A DNA stretch of 64,000 nt from Heliopora coerulea (lineage: Eukaryota > Cnidaria > Anthozoa > Scleralcyonacea > Helioporidae): contig JASJOG010000122.1 of NCBI GenBank assembly GCA_030142905.1, positions 434,001 to 498,000 of the forward strand, in the 5' to 3' direction. Shown piece after piece: positions 14,346-25,690 of the stretch. A program made the translations under genes and the position numbers. Under the pieces are notes generated by a model. It saw only the letters and a program-made list of their open reading frames with translations. It did no database searches and was not told where the DNA came from. The stretch's first letter is position 1, and each line of letters opens with the position of its first letter.

Positions 14346-15879
14346 CCATTTCACAGTTTTCATTTTTTGTTAACTTAAATCTTAAGTTGAAAGTTGGCCT
14401 TCGTTTTCGGAATTTGCTTTCTCTTATATCCTCTTTACTGTTATGAGTATTTAAGAAACTCATAACTTTTCGGAAAAGGCAAAACATCCTTAAACTATTT
14501 TGTATTCGAACTTAAACAAAAACTATGGCAAAATAGATATTTCTTTCTATCTCTGCTTAGGTATCCACCTCTTCACCTATCCGTCTATCAGTCTACCTTT
14601 CTCTTTGTCTTTCTACCTGTTTTCCTATTTATTTATCTCGCAAGATGACGAAATGAGCTTTAGAGTCCCCTCCAAATAACGGTACAGTGGTGGTGGGGGT
14701 CTTGATTTGCTACTAAAACACCCTGAGTACTATAATGGAAAAATCAGAAGTTGGCATTAAATTATTTAATTGGAAGTAAAATGCGGTTGGGAAAATTCGT
14801 CATGCTACCCTTTGAAAACTTTCCATTAGAAGAACGCGGTTTAAGTTGGGCAGAAAATACGAAACGTAATACTATGGTCTCACCTAAAGTTAATTTTTAA
14901 ACTTTTAAGTTCTGTTCAAAGTTCAATGGGAGTGAACAAAAAAACTCCCAAAAACTCTCTTATCTTCTTCTTGGTCGGGATAAAAGAAGCTTTGATTCCT
15001 CTGATTTAAATAACATAAGCCATGATCAGAATGAGGGTGACATCACAAGTTACATTATGATGGGCCATGTCGAAGGCATTGAGGAACTGCCTGTTGAAGA
15101 CGTTATGGAGACAAATCCCCTTTCTCACGAACTAAGAAATCTTCCCAGAGATATAGAAACTTTGAGTGAAGATTTAAATGAAATAAAGCATATGGTAGAC
15201 TCATTTAGAACGAGTGATATTATTTATATTTTACCGAATGTCGAAAACCCACCTCGATCTTATTTTATTAAAACAAAAGTAAATGGTAAATGATCGTTCT
15301 TCACATAATAATAAGTTTGCTGAAAGAGTTATCGAACGAACGAAATAAAAGAACCTTGCGACAGTAGTTTGACTCTCGTGTGATGGGTAATGTAAATAAC
15401 TGAGACATGAGGTATTGCTTGATAACAAAGGACCTAAAGACGGTTCATGATGATTCCAGAGCAGAAGCGCACACTGACATTAAAAAGAAAACCAACGGGA
15501 AGCGAAGGAGTGTATAAGAACTACTCCGAATGGCAAAGAAGTAACGGAGCTAATAAAAATTCAGTATCAAATTATGTAGACACTACCAATATGCGACGAA
15601 AGGCTAGCCTGTTACTCTGGTGGTGGGAAATTCTATCTTCAGTAGATTGTCTTTTAGTAGTTAAGTGTATTTACAATGTCATTATTTGGTCTTTTTTTGA
15701 CGCCCATTTACAACAGATGTACCATTATATGTTACCTTTCCTTTAGGTGTCTTACTACTTTTAGCTGGTCAATTCTGTGATGCATGTTGGACTTGTTTTA
15801 TATCAGTAGATACTATCAGTAGTTTGGCTGAACATTGATAACATCAAACAAAAATGTGCATATAAATGTTCATATAATT
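14346..15879. other. intergenic stretch with no assignable gene
   Basis: AT-rich unique sequence with a pyrimidine-rich patch (14540-14640, CTATC/CTTTC steps). Two open plus-strand frames, 15057-15293 (acidic, 78 codons) and 15447-15746 (99 codons, with a WWW motif and a hydrophobic C-terminal half), have no domain I can name. They may be relics of transposase or unspliced exons. Confidence 0.5.
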
Positions 15880-16330
15880 TTTTTGAAGAAGGTCATTTTG
15901 GATTGGAGGATTTGGACGTCCAAATAATAGATGTCACGGATAAGAGAGACCCTACGAAAAGGGGAAGCTTTTGGTAGAAAAAATGAATAGCTTTGTCCCT
16001 TTGGGGCTTAATGTGAGAGACTTGTAATATGCAAATGACTTTTGTAAACATATATAAAGACTCCCGCTGTTGGCAGTAGGTTAGACCCCGTTCACACGAT
16101 ACCGGTACGAAATTAAACCATCACGAAACTATTACGGTTAGGCCTTGTGTTCACACGGCACTGGTATGAAAAAGCAGGAAACCGTAATGCTAACCGTAAC
16201 GATTTGAAATCGTACCGGTATCGTGTGAATGGGGTCTTAATCTGAGGAAGGGGCTGTGCCCCGAAATATTATATGTGTTTTTTAAAAAGGTTATAAAAGT
16301 CAACAAGATTTTTTTAAATTTGATGCTATA
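15880..16330 (+). mobile_element. Penelope-like element, 3' (GIY-YIG tail) fragment
   Basis: Plus-strand translation gives FEEGHFGLEDLDVQIIDVTD then RDPTKRGSFW, the C-terminal end of the GIY-YIG-type PLE protein. It is followed, after a nested MITE at 16084-16237, by CTGAGGAAGGGGCTGTGCCCCGAAA, the hammerhead-like motif (CTGANGA, stem, GAAA) seen at PLE ends. An AT microsatellite abuts at 16329. The rest of the element is missing. Confidence 0.7.
16084..16237. mobile_element. MITE with ~28 bp TIRs and TTA duplication (PIF/Harbinger-like)
   Basis: The ends are inverted copies: GACCCCGTTCACACGATACC at the left and GGTATCGTGTGAATGGGGTC at the right, flanked on both sides by TTA. A three-base TTA/TAA duplication and a GNCCC-type terminus suit PIF/Harbinger non-autonomous elements. 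The interior holds a second, partly matching GTTCACACGGCACTGGTA copy. It has no coding capacity and lies inside a PLE 3' end. Confidence 0.75.
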
Positions 16331-16577
16331 TATATATACATATATATGTTCGATAGCTGTGGTGAGAGGTTGACCTTTGTTAGAGTGCTCAATACTTCGA
16401 ATAGTAGAGCTGTTTATAATTTATAAACTTAAAATTGTCTGTTGTTACTCAGAGTTTCACGCCACTGAGAGGATGATCTTCAGACAACAGAAAGGTTTGT
16501 TAAATTATTCCTTTTATATGTGTGGCGTTACGTCATTTTAATGAAATGTACGGTGTCGTCACCACCACGTACCTTTT

Positions 16578-16974
16578 TCACTTTCCGGTGTTAGCGTCGT
16601 TGAAGTTCTTTATGAAGAAATTGGTGCGATGTCGGCATTTCGAGAATATCTCCATTAGTTTGTTTAACAAGTATTTCTTGTCGGCTTTCATAATGTAGAG
16701 TTTTTCTTCCAGGCAGAGGTTGAATCGTGCCGCACCACTTTCGTACCCTTTCATTTGTTTCAGGATTAACCAATTCACTATGAATTCCTTCCCTTCGTTC
16801 TTTTGGTTCCATAAAAAGTGGAGGGAGCTGTCTCTTTTGCAAATTTTTTGGTTCGCGGAATGACTCCATGTGGTTGCAAAAACGGTGTTTGAATGGATGC
16901 GCTGTCATATCAATGTAGAATTTCTTGTCCTTGGTTAGGATTTCGGCAATCGAGATACCAGGCGGAAATCGAAG
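16578..16974 (-). pseudogene. PLE GIY-YIG endonuclease domain, broken
   Basis: The frame contains KKFYIDMTAHPFKHRFCNHM, matching the YIG half of GIY-YIG (usual YIGMTA...KxRxxNH), but the catalytic-box glycine is aspartate here (YIDMTA). Downstream, in a second frame (16578-16778), come ARFNLCLEEKLYIMKA and LLNKLMEIFSKCRHRTNFF, the conserved C-terminal tail of these proteins. In PLEs this domain nicks target DNA for target-primed reverse transcription. Frame changes and the altered YIG glycine indicate a dead copy. Confidence 0.75.
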
Positions 16975-17314
16975 TCTAGTAATAAAGATTATTGCCCAGC
17001 AAATAATTTTGAAGAAGCCCATATCTCAAATAAACATATCACGATACTTTGAAAGATACTTTAATGAGGAACTAATGTTTCGTCACTTTTCAAGCAACAT
17101 CATCGGAGTGTCTATTTACATGAGAATTTTCGGCTTAAATAACCTACACGATTACAAAAATTGAGGTGAGAGAAGGAAAGAATGATGAATGAGGTGTCAT
17201 AACAGGGATTAAGGATCTTTTCTCCTCCACCTGTCACAAAGTATCCTGATATGTTTATTTGAGATATGGGCTTCTTCAATATTATTTGCTGGGCAATAAT
17301 CTTTATTACTAGAT
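16975..17314. mobile_element. foldback/MITE with ~75 bp inverted ends in a PLE
   Basis: The left end GTAATAAAGATTATTGCCCA... is repeated in inverse orientation at 17238-17312 for about 75 bases with two or three mismatches, and both ends abut TA. The insertion splits the PLE coding sequence: PLE sequence stops at 17315 and resumes at 16974. TA flanks and lack of coding suit a Tc1/mariner-type MITE, but the superfamily is not proven. Confidence 0.7.
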
Positions 17315-17754
17315 TTCTTGTCCTTGTCATCGGTTTTTGTCACCTCGGCTTGGTAGATGACATTAGATGCAAGGCAATTACCTGAAAGGGGGCATTTGTC
17401 TTTATTTCGGCAATTGGAGTTGGTTTCGTCCGTCGTCTGTCGTTGTTCCGTAAGGATTCGGGTGTTGTGTCTATTTATATCACTTTTCATGTTCTGCATA
17501 CAACAGTAACTTACTTTCAAAGTGTTTCTGTTCAAGATTTTGTGAATGGTGTTTGAAGATGTAAAGTCCTTGTTGATGAGAGCAATAAACTTTCGTCGAG
17601 TGTTGGTTCTGACATTTCGGTTGTAAGGTGGGTTAAACCAAGTTATGTTCCGTGAGTGTTTCCGTCTTTGATTGGCCGCAGTGTTAGGGTGGTAGTTGGG
17701 TGGGCATTCGATGTTGTTGGTAAACCCGCTTTTTGTAAGAGCTTCGTTGTACAT
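17315..17754 (-). pseudogene. PLE linker region and start of GIY-YIG
   Basis: Open minus frame containing RNITWFNPPYNRNVRTNTRR, LNRNTLKVSYCCMQNMKS, then CRNKDKCPLSGNCLASNVIY with a CX5CX5C zinc-binding pattern and QAEVTKTDDKD just before the insertion. This is the region between RT thumb and GIY-YIG in PLEs of the Neptune-like type. The same motifs recur at 27058-27792, 41250-41640 and 44480-44850, which supports the family call. Confidence 0.8.
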
Positions 17755-18093
17755 GGGTGCCGCTTTGACAAAGGTGGCATGATCGGGGGAGAATTTGGAT
17801 ATTCTTTGGCTGATGGATTTTGGAAGTTGTTTGATTGTGCATGGTGGGTGGTTGGATCACTTGTTAATGTAAAGGGTATCGTCGTTCTCTTTTCTGTAGG
17901 GCTGGAATATTTGATCTTGGAGGTTGAGTGTGATGTCGAGAAAGTTGACAATTTTCCGGTTAGCTGTGGCGGTGATCTTTAGTCCACACATGTGGAAGGC
18001 TTTAGTTAGATCTTTCTTCGCTTTCTCTGCTAGCCTGGCGGTAACATTCTTTAATAGAATCTGACTGTCATTGCTATGAAGGCCGATGTTCTT

Positions 18094-18630
18094 CTAGCCA
18101 AATTTCTGTGACAGTGATTCAAGCACGTATAGACCGATCAACTCGGAAACTTCAGCCCCGTCATTACTACCCATTGTCTTGTCAAACATGTTCTGCCTTT
18201 CTCGTCTGATCCATGGTTTCTCTCCGTCAAACAATAGGGACTTTCGTGCGTGTTTGATGATCGCTTTTTCCTCAGTGATGTTTGTGTGTTGTTTCGCCCA
18301 TGATACCGCTTGATTTAGAAGATCGTCCGAGATGGATGGATAGAAGTTCACTATATCGAAGGAAATAAAAGTGTGTGACGGTTTATTGTCGATACCGTTG
18401 GACCATTCTGGAACTGCAGATGAATTTTGCCATTGGTTTACTTCCGTTCTAGCTTGGGTGTCAGTGTTTATTTGGTCGAGGATTGCTTTGCTTACCTTAA
18501 CCAACTCGGATTTGGCTGGATTGATCAGGCGGCATTTTGGGTGGTTCTCGAAATTTTCCTTGTGGTTTTTTAGTGATATGAATGCAGGTTTTCTTGCCAT
18601 AGGCTTGACGAATGCAGGTTTTTTGGCCAT
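18094..18630 (-). pseudogene. PLE reverse transcriptase fingers/palm fragment
   Basis: A 178-codon minus frame. It shows FISLKNHKENFENHPKCRLI and NPAKSELVKVSKAILDQIN (fingers), THTFISFDIVNFYPSIS-type motif A (FDIVNFYPSI), KSLLFDGEKPWIRRE, and MGSNDGAEVSELIGLY (motif B). Motif C (YRDD) would follow but this copy breaks down beyond it. The first ~12 residues include a short duplicated segment (KKPAF/RKPAF) made by a local repeat. Confidence 0.85.
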
Positions 18631-18650
18631 ATATATGTATGTTTGTATGT

Positions 18651-19589
18651 ATGTATAACGAGTGTTAAATGATAACCAAGGTGAAAAAAGCGAGCTCGAC
18701 CCGTAACTGGAGCAAAGGCAATGTTTTCTTTAACAAAGTGAAGAAGATACAATAAAATCTTGTTACTCGAGTTTCACATTCGTCAGTCATCTTCAGACTA
18801 AACGTTGCCTTGTGTACAAGGGTGTTTAAGTAGTTAAAAATCTCAAATTCGAATGAAAGTTGTTTTCTTGCCTGCATTTTGATATCAACTCAGAATAACT
18901 GATTTAATAAAAAGCGTTTGTTTCCTTTTCGAACACAAACTTCCAAGCGGTGCATGTGCTGCAAATATTGCTGCTGCTTATTTTTGCCTTTACACATTTT
19001 AGCACTGACCACGTGACGGAATAATAATTTTTTGTACTTTAAACCCTGAAGTGTATTTTGAAAGGAATTTTTATAAATTTACGAGAAAAATGAGCAGAAG
19101 TAAAATAATCTTTCTTGAGGTGGACTTCCAACTGGGGCAAAATGTCGCGCACAACCATCGTCCTGTATTATTAAAGCTCGTAATTTTCTGCTTGGTTGCA
19201 ATTTAGTGCTCCAAAGACAAAATGATAAAGTCGCGCAAGTGACATTTTGTACTAAGTGGAAATCCACATTTAACTCCAGTTCAAGCATTTAGAAATTACT
19301 AATTGATGCATCGTAGATAATAAGCCATAATTATTCTCATATCCTTTTTTTACTCAAATCTTTCAAGGAAGTTCCCAATAGCGTTTCCAGTCAAATGCAT
19401 CAATTCAATAAGTATGTCCCGGCAAGGAATATGTGAAGAAAACTGTATTCAGAAAAAGTTTAACTTTAATTAAAGGAAGAAACAAATATTCACGATTTGT
19501 AGAAATATCATGCAACAAGTTCTAGCTTCTTTAATCACTGAGACACCAAAACAGAGATACAAATGGCCAAGACGTAGGTGTAACCCTTA
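18651..19589. other. PLE-like tail, otherwise no gene
   Basis: 18651-18880 contains, on the minus strand, CTGAAGATGACTGACGAATG...GTGAAACTCGAGTAACAAG (about 18765-18803), the same hammerhead-like PLE-end motif, so it is probably the end of another PLE copy. The rest (18880-19589) is unique AT-rich sequence lying downstream of the amine oxidase exon. Confidence 0.5.
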
Positions 19590-19939
19590 TTAACAGTACC
19601 AGAATAAAACGAGCAGTAAAAAACAAATCATTTTTAAATCTATTTTTCCCAATGAACGCAGAGTAGAGCTCACTGAACAAACCTCTGCCTTTTCAGGTTG
19701 ATATTTTACACACTCTTCACCACGCATACAATTCGCAATCGATTTTGCCTGCTTTAAGCCCGTTTGATATGCTCCTTGTAGATAACCCCAGTATTCTTCG
19801 TCACATGCTTCACCAGCAAAAAACAATCTGTCAACACGACCCTCTAAATTATGAAAATCAGCCAACGTACTTCCAACTGCCGCATTGCTGTAGGAACCTT
19901 TTACATATGGATTGTTGCTCCATTTGCTGACAAAGACCT
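19590..19939 (-). CDS. flavin amine oxidase (polyamine oxidase-like), terminal exon
   Basis: Last exon of a host gene. The translation reads VFVSKWSNNPYVKGSYSNAA, VGSTLADFHNLEGRVDRLFF, AGEACDEEYWGYLQGAYQTG, then an S/A-rich helix. This is the C-terminal FAD-binding block of monoamine/polyamine oxidases (GSYS, LFFAGEA, GYLQGAYxSG). A 3' splice site (CTTTTAG) precedes the exon at 19940 on the minus strand; the stop is at 19590-19592. After the conserved block comes a ~45-residue tail ending in a hydrophobic run (MICFLLLVLFWYC), which could be a membrane anchor. Upstream exons, which should lie above 19940, are not recognised in the window; intervening repeats may have separated them, or the intron is long. 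The enzyme would oxidise polyamines or related amines, releasing hydrogen peroxide. Confidence 0.85.
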
Positions 19940-20890
19940 CTAAAAGCATCAAAACATACAAGATATATGAGAATATTGATTTGACAACGTTCTAATAGAT
20001 ATTTTGATGACTAAGTGGAAAGTTTTTTCTTTCTATTATGATGGGAATTCGGCATTAGTGTGCTTGAAGATTGTTCAACTGGATTGTAACTAATATTTGT
20101 TCTCATGTTGCTTAATATATTAATTTTTTACAGACTTTAAGATCCGGATTTAAAGTTAGTACATATACAGCTATATCCATGCATGTTGGTCTTTTCGTTC
20201 TTATTTTGTCAATTGTTTTATCAAAGAGAATATTTAAGAATTAAACATAGAATACTTCTTTTTTAAATCACGCAGTGGAAAAAATCGTAAAGGAAAAATC
20301 GACACCCCTGCCGCGGACCATTTTCTTTAAAGGCAACTGGCAAGTTCTATTAACATTGTGGTTACAGATATTTTATCGCCTTTATTGCACATTGAATGGT
20401 AACTTTAATGACATATTTCTTGTTAAGGCTTCATAATTATTGGTGCAGAAAATCTGTGCATTTACATCTTATAAGATCAATGCGAGTAACAAGTGTTACT
20501 TCTTCTTACTTAATACGAAAGCCAGTTTAGTGACTTCTTAAATTGAAGTCTACTCTCAAGAAGTGCGGTGTCTAAGCGCTTTCGTTGTGTTGATAAAGGA
20601 GTCACTGACGTTTGCCATAACGTCATGTTTATTGTTAAATTTTGGTGAACTTTTGTTCTGAACATAAAGTCTAGCAAAATTTAATAGTAAACACCATGAC
20701 GTTACAGTGAACTGTTGTGTATTTTTAATGGATTTATCGTCATGCCAAGCTTTAAAACTCCTGTTGACTGTTACTTGGAAAAATGTTAGTGGGAAAACAA
20801 AATTTGCATGATCTTTTACATGTGAAAAAATCCCATCCATTACATTCGTAAAGTATTTTATTTCTTAGTTTTGAATTTGAGTTTTGAGTA
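19940..20890. other. probable intron/intergenic sequence
   Basis: No domain recognised. A 94-codon minus ORF at 20556-20840 resembles nothing I know. If the amine oxidase gene is intact, this is part of its last intron. Confidence 0.45.
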
Positions 20891-20984
20891 ATTTATGGTA
20901 CACTCCCCTTGTGGGCTTTTCAGGAACAAGTACAAATAAAAATATGATAATTACATTAATTAATACTATTAAGTAATACTATTA

Positions 20985-21035
20985 AATAATAATAATAATA
21001 ACAATAATAACAACAACAACAATGATAACAATAAA
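20985..21035. repeat. AAT/AAC trinucleotide tail
   Basis: AATAATAATAACAATAATAACAACAACAAC run marking the 3' end of the adjacent minus-strand LINE. Confidence 0.85.
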
Positions 21036-21545
21036 TAATGACTACATCTAATATGTATACCTAATCTTGATCTAAAAATTCTAGTAAAAGTTTTTTCTTG
21101 AGGGTTTCCTTGAAATCCTTTATCTTCTTACTAAACTTAATTCCTTTGTCAATGGAATTCCGTATCATGACAATTTTGTAATGGAAAGATCGCCGATCAG
21201 TAGCTGAGTGGAGTAATGGAATGTTCAATTGCTGAGCATTACGTGTGACTCAGCCGGGGATCTGACCTCTTGTGACTAACTGTGACGTCAAATATATTTT
21301 GGCACGGCCTCTCATAAATTTAAAAGCACAGGTAGCATTCCGCAAATATAGCTGTTGTTTTACGGGAAGCCAGCCCAAGCTCTTGAGCATTGGTGTTATA
21401 TGATCAAATTTTCTTACGATACTAATTATACGAGCTCCTTAATTTTGTACAAGTTGTAACTTATGTATATTACTGGCTGAGGTATTAGAGCATACAGAGG
21501 AGCAATAATACAATCTACTGAAAACCAGCTCGTGTATTATAATTA

Positions 21546-22279
21546 CTAAAAGGGCTGGGCTGGGCTGAATGCATGTGTGACGCGATTTATTTGCAACAGT
21601 TTGGATAAGCAGGAAGCCACCATCAATGAAATGTGATAGTCAAAGGATGAGTACGAACCAAATGTTACATCAAGATCTTTAACAAACTCAGATGGAAAAA
21701 GTTCTTTTCCTAGCTGGCAAAAATTCAAATTAGGTAGCTTGTGGATCATTTGGCGACTGCCGAACACCATTAACTTTGTCTTATCTGGGTTCAATAGAAC
21801 ATAGTGATCGAAACACCAGTTTCGAATCTTTTGTAATTCCGCATTAATACTTTCCGCAGCTTTATCTGAATCTCCTACGGCAAAAGAAAGAAGTAACTTG
21901 GTGTCATCTACATAGTATGCAGCGGAGCATCTCTCGCAAACTGCTGGTATGTCATTTACATAGATATTAAATAATAAAACTCCAAGGAAACTGCCTTGGG
22001 GTACGCCGCAATCAACCGGTAGGGCATCTGAAAGCATTGAGTCGATACGAACTACTTGATATTTTTGGGAAAGAAAGCTACGAAACCACCGTATTGCCAA
22101 TTATGAAAGACCGACGTTCTTAAGTTTGTGAAGTAAAATATTATGGTTAATGCTATCGAGGCCTTGCTCATATCCGAGTAAACGACCGCTGTGAGTCTCT
22201 TTTTATCAATCGCTCGTAAAATGCTATCAGTAGATGACACCAATGACGTTTCAGTAGAATGCCACTGTTTTTTTTCCAC
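21546..22279 (-). pseudogene. LINE reverse transcriptase fragment
   Basis: Two overlapping minus frames. The longer contains RWFRSFLSQKYQVVRIDSML, VDCGVPQGSFLGVLLFNIYV (motif B) and AAYYVDDTKLLLSF (motif C, YVDD catalytic box), then NPDKTKLMVFGSRQ. The upstream frame (22052-22279) holds KKRLTAVVYSDMSKAS, where motif A normally has FLDLSKAFD. The order and spacing fit a CR1/jockey-clade RT. Frameshift near 22080 and loss of the 5' half make it inactive. Confidence 0.85.
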
Positions 22280-22420
22280 TCTGGTTGATCACAAGTATTT
22301 ATTTTGAATCAGGTACGATGTCAACTGATTCAGTGCAATTCTTTCACGAACCTTTGACAAAATTGGCAGTAAAGAAATTGGTCGATTATTTTAGTTTTCT
22401 CTAATACCGAACTGCTGTCG

Positions 22421-24070
22421 GGAAATTTTCAATGGTTGCTAGAGTTAAGAGTTCGTAAATAAGTAAATGACTATTGTAAAAGTTGTTAAAAAAATATCCT
22501 CTCATTTAGACAGGGAGTAAAAACGTTTTAAGACCTAGTGCTTATTCTTTATATCACTTTTGTTTCATATTTTACTGCTACATTTTAGTCATACCATATT
22601 ATGAAAGTGATTTGCCCTTCAACGATTTTCAGATATTTCTGCTTTGAGAAAGGAGGGGTTAACGTGTGCTGTGTATCTATATCATCTGTTATCGATGTAT
22701 TTACTTTAACTTGCTTTTCCTAATTTGCATATTTCTCGAATGTAAAAAACAAACCTCTACGGCACTTTTTAATTGGGAGTAGTCCGTGTAGAGTGAGTCT
22801 TGGATTCCTGGCAAGTGATATTTAACAGGATTCTATTTTAATTTTACACTAATTCCTTTCCTATAATTTTAAATTCGAAATATCTTCCCTTTTCTGATAG
22901 TTCCCTCTTAAATGGATTCATAATTATGTGGCCAATATTTATTTCAAGACAACTGCTGACTGTCAAGTTTTATTGATACCTGAAATTAAGAGGTGGGACA
23001 CTTTAGTTTGAAACAGTTTTTAATAAGAATAACGTCTTCACATCACAAATGTATTATTTGCCATTTATATGAAGAAATTGAAAAAAATACTGCAAGATTA
23101 TTTTTACTAAAAATTGCATGTCGAATCATTTGTTTCTACTTAGAAAAATCCTAACATAGCCTACTTAAACTTACATATCTTGTTGGACAGGATTCTGAAA
23201 AGTGTCCAATTTACCCTAGAACATGTAAAGCATATTCAAAAGACACATTATCTCGACTTTTTCTTAACATAGTTAGGGATAAAGTTTCCAAACATTGGAC
23301 GCAGACGTACAGAAGGAATGTTAATATTCTGGTGATTGTGTCCAGTAAAAATTTGGAAAATTAAGAGAATTTGTTTTCATATGGACTTGTTTATAGTGCG
23401 TTTTTCTTATTTCAAATGGACACTGGCATCTGGAATTATATATATAGTGTACCAAATTGTACCATTCAAATGAATCAGACATAAAATTGGCATAAGTACA
23501 TAACATACTCGTTACTTATTTTTTTTGTCTAGACCGAATTTTTGAACATTACAAGAATTTCATTTTTTAATGATTTTAACATTGATTTGGTGGATTTACT
23601 CCAGTTACACTCTGGAGCGTTAATGAAAGCTACCAAAATATCAAAGGTTGATTCTTAGCGTTATTTGGGTGATTTTACAGTAAATTTATCACAATGGCTT
23701 TGTTCGTTTTTAGAGTTTTGTGCTGAAATTTTTTCCATAGATGTAACGACGAAGTCATTGGATTGTATTGAACTCCTTGATATAAATTGTATGCCAGATT
23801 TATTCCACTCAATATGTAGCTGGTTAAGGTAAATGGGGATTTGACTAAATTGAATTTGTATTTTGATTTGACACTGTGCATTTCGTCGTTCGCTTGACTA
23901 TCTTTGTTGTTATCATACTTGCGCGGATTATTACAAGACTACAATGTACGGTAGCAAGGTAGCATCGCAATTTTGAAAAAAAAACCCAAAACAAAACAAA
24001 AAACACAATTGTAAACTTATAAGGAATATTTGTAGAAAGAAGAAAGAAATGGGCAAACTAGGAAAATAGT
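22421..24070. other. unique AT-rich stretch, no gene seen
   Basis: Only short open frames (up to 68 codons) without recognisable motifs. No repeats beyond short AT runs were noticed. Confidence 0.55.
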
Positions 24071-24256
24071 GGCGTTCTTGAGGTTATACACTATCTAAAA
24101 GATAAAAAAAAGCTTCTCGACGTTTCGAGCCAAAGCCCTTCGTCAGGAGATTGTACCCTATTATCTCCTACTAATCTCCTGACGAAGGGCCTTCGCTCGA
24201 AACGTCGAGAAGCCTTTGTTCTATTTTTTAGATAGTGTATAACCTCAAGAACGCTG
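24071..24256. mobile_element. PLE end-only foldback (two inverted ~80 bp arms)
   Basis: GCGTTCTTGAGGTTATACAC...CTTCGTCAGGAGA at the left is repeated inverted at the right (TCTCCTGACGAAGG...GTGTATAACCTCAAGAACGC) with about 25 bases between. The motif CTGACGAAGGGCCTTCGCTC followed by GAAACGTCGAG is the hammerhead-like end motif of PLEs. It looks like two PLE termini in head-to-head orientation with no body. Confidence 0.65.
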
Positions 24257-24339
24257 CTGTTTTATCGAAGCTATCTACACTGGACCCCCGCTGCTTAGAA
24301 AACCAGGAAAATAGTTGAGGAAAACCATCAAGACTGTAG

Positions 24340-25250
24340 GACAGATTGATTATAAGATTTAGGAAGACGTTGGAGGAAGCTAAGCTGCACAACGAAAAAA
24401 GGGCAAGAAGGTTGAATACAATAAGAGCTGAAGGATGTTTAGAAAATGATTCAAGATGTAATGGAGACACAGTGGAAGTAGATAATAGTTTACAAAATGG
24501 TTTGGTTAATGAAACAGGAGATGAACAAGGGAAAGGAAGGAAAAAGGATACGATTTTAGAAGATGAAGAACTAATAACTAAAGTTGCAACGAAGGAAGAG
24601 GATTTATATAGCGTCTGACTTAGAGTCTAAAACCAAAGACCTCGAAAATTAGAGGATAAGTCTTATAACTGCCATAAGACTACTTCAATTTGATCATATC
24701 ACTGAAGGACGATATGTTGATCAGGCGGAAGATCTTTGGTCGAGAGTCAATGAGAAGTATTCTAAAACAAAGAGAGACATGAAAGACGTCGCTGACAAAA
24801 ATAAATTTACTGAATTAACTGTAGAGGATACAGAACAAACGGATAAAATAGATAATTCTCAAGTGATTTCAAGTAACTCAGGGCACGCAAATGGTATAAT
24901 TATAGGTCGAATTGAAAGTGACGAAATTCTTCCTTAAAATTCTGCAGACACTACTTGGAGAAAAATTAAAGATCACCAAGACCCATAGGCTTAACTAGTC
25001 ATAATAGGTTACTCGATTGCAAAAGATATTAAACTAAAAAAAACTCTCAAGGAACAGCGTACACCAATTGACTTTTCCGGAGAAAGGCACCGTGGAAATT
25101 TCGAAGAAAATAGACAACATTAACCTTGAGAAAGACCCATAGCATGTCATAGTTCGTGCTGGGACAAATAACACTGACATTGACTCGGATCATGTATGCT
25201 ATGCGAAGATTAAAACGCTTGCCTCTGATGTACCATATTAAGTATTACGA
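24340..25250 (+). pseudogene. degraded ORF with SGNH/GDSL-esterase-like block
   Basis: 24346-24618 is a charged 90-codon frame (RFRKTLEEAKLHNEKRARRL) that may be coiled coil. Further on, in broken frames, come LVIIGYSIAKDIKLKKTL (cf. the GDS block of SGNH hydrolases, here GYS) and HVIVRAGTNNTDIDSD (cf. the GTND block). Esterase-like domains of this form occur in ORF1 of some CR1-type LINEs and in other cnidarian mobile elements. Several stops interrupt it. The assignment rests on two short blocks. Confidence 0.4.
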
Positions 25251-25690
25251 CTAAAGAAGACATAGACGTATCTCTGAATATATTGACATACCTATATTGG
25301 TAATTCTGACATTAATAATATCGCCATGAATGATATTGAAATTCACTTTAAATACAAAAGGATCGGCACTTTTAGCAGTAAACTTCATCAAATATGTTAA
25401 AATTGATAGAAAAACAATCCAATCACGTAAGCAGACTAGAGGATTTTCGGATAATAAGCCTATATCAACTATTGGACACCCTAAGGACGTTGGCAATGTC
25501 CCACACTACAGATAATTAATGTCAGCAATGTCGTTTACATTCTACAGAATTTAAAGCAAATAAAGCTGCTGGCTTAAAATAACAAGGCTTCTGGGAGAAT
25601 TCCTTCAGTCATTAATTTTTATTCATGTAGTAAATCAACTGGCACACTTCAATGTTTGTGGCATGTAAAGCAAGCAATGCCACCTGGAAG
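25251..25690. other. no clear feature
   Basis: AT-rich sequence between two mobile-element relics. Short frames only. Confidence 0.4.

Larger units (their letters stand above)
16400..18650 (-). mobile_element. Penelope-like element with GIY-YIG endonuclease, degraded
   Basis: Read on the minus strand from 18650 to 16400: RT palm (18094-18630), linker with NITWFNPPYNRNVRTN (17315-17754), then the GIY-YIG domain and CNLCLEEK/LNK tail (16578-16974). The 3' end carries CTGAAGATC...GTGAAACTC near 16446-16492, the hammerhead-like PLE motif. Frames are broken several times and a 340 bp foldback element is inserted at 16975-17314. The middle of RT, including motif C, is not readable in one frame. 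Confidence 0.85.
20890..22420 (-). mobile_element. LINE (CR1/jockey-like) 3' fragment, degraded
   Basis: The minus strand encodes the second half of a non-LTR RT. 22052-22279 and 21546-22100 give motif regions described below; further on, 21060-21130 (minus) encodes a lysine-rich LKDFKETLKKKLL tail typical of LINE ORF2 ends. A (TTA/TTG)n tract at 20980-21035 follows as a microsatellite-like 3' tail, as expected for these elements. It is 5' truncated and frame-broken. Confidence 0.8.

Noticed and set aside
15447..15746. piggyBac-like transposase remnant
   Set aside because: Only a weak WWWEI...VD pattern is visible, not enough for a family call.
17656..18658. Plus-strand ORFs at 17656-17982 and 18371-18658
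   Set aside because: They are antisense to the PLE reverse transcriptase and linker frames.
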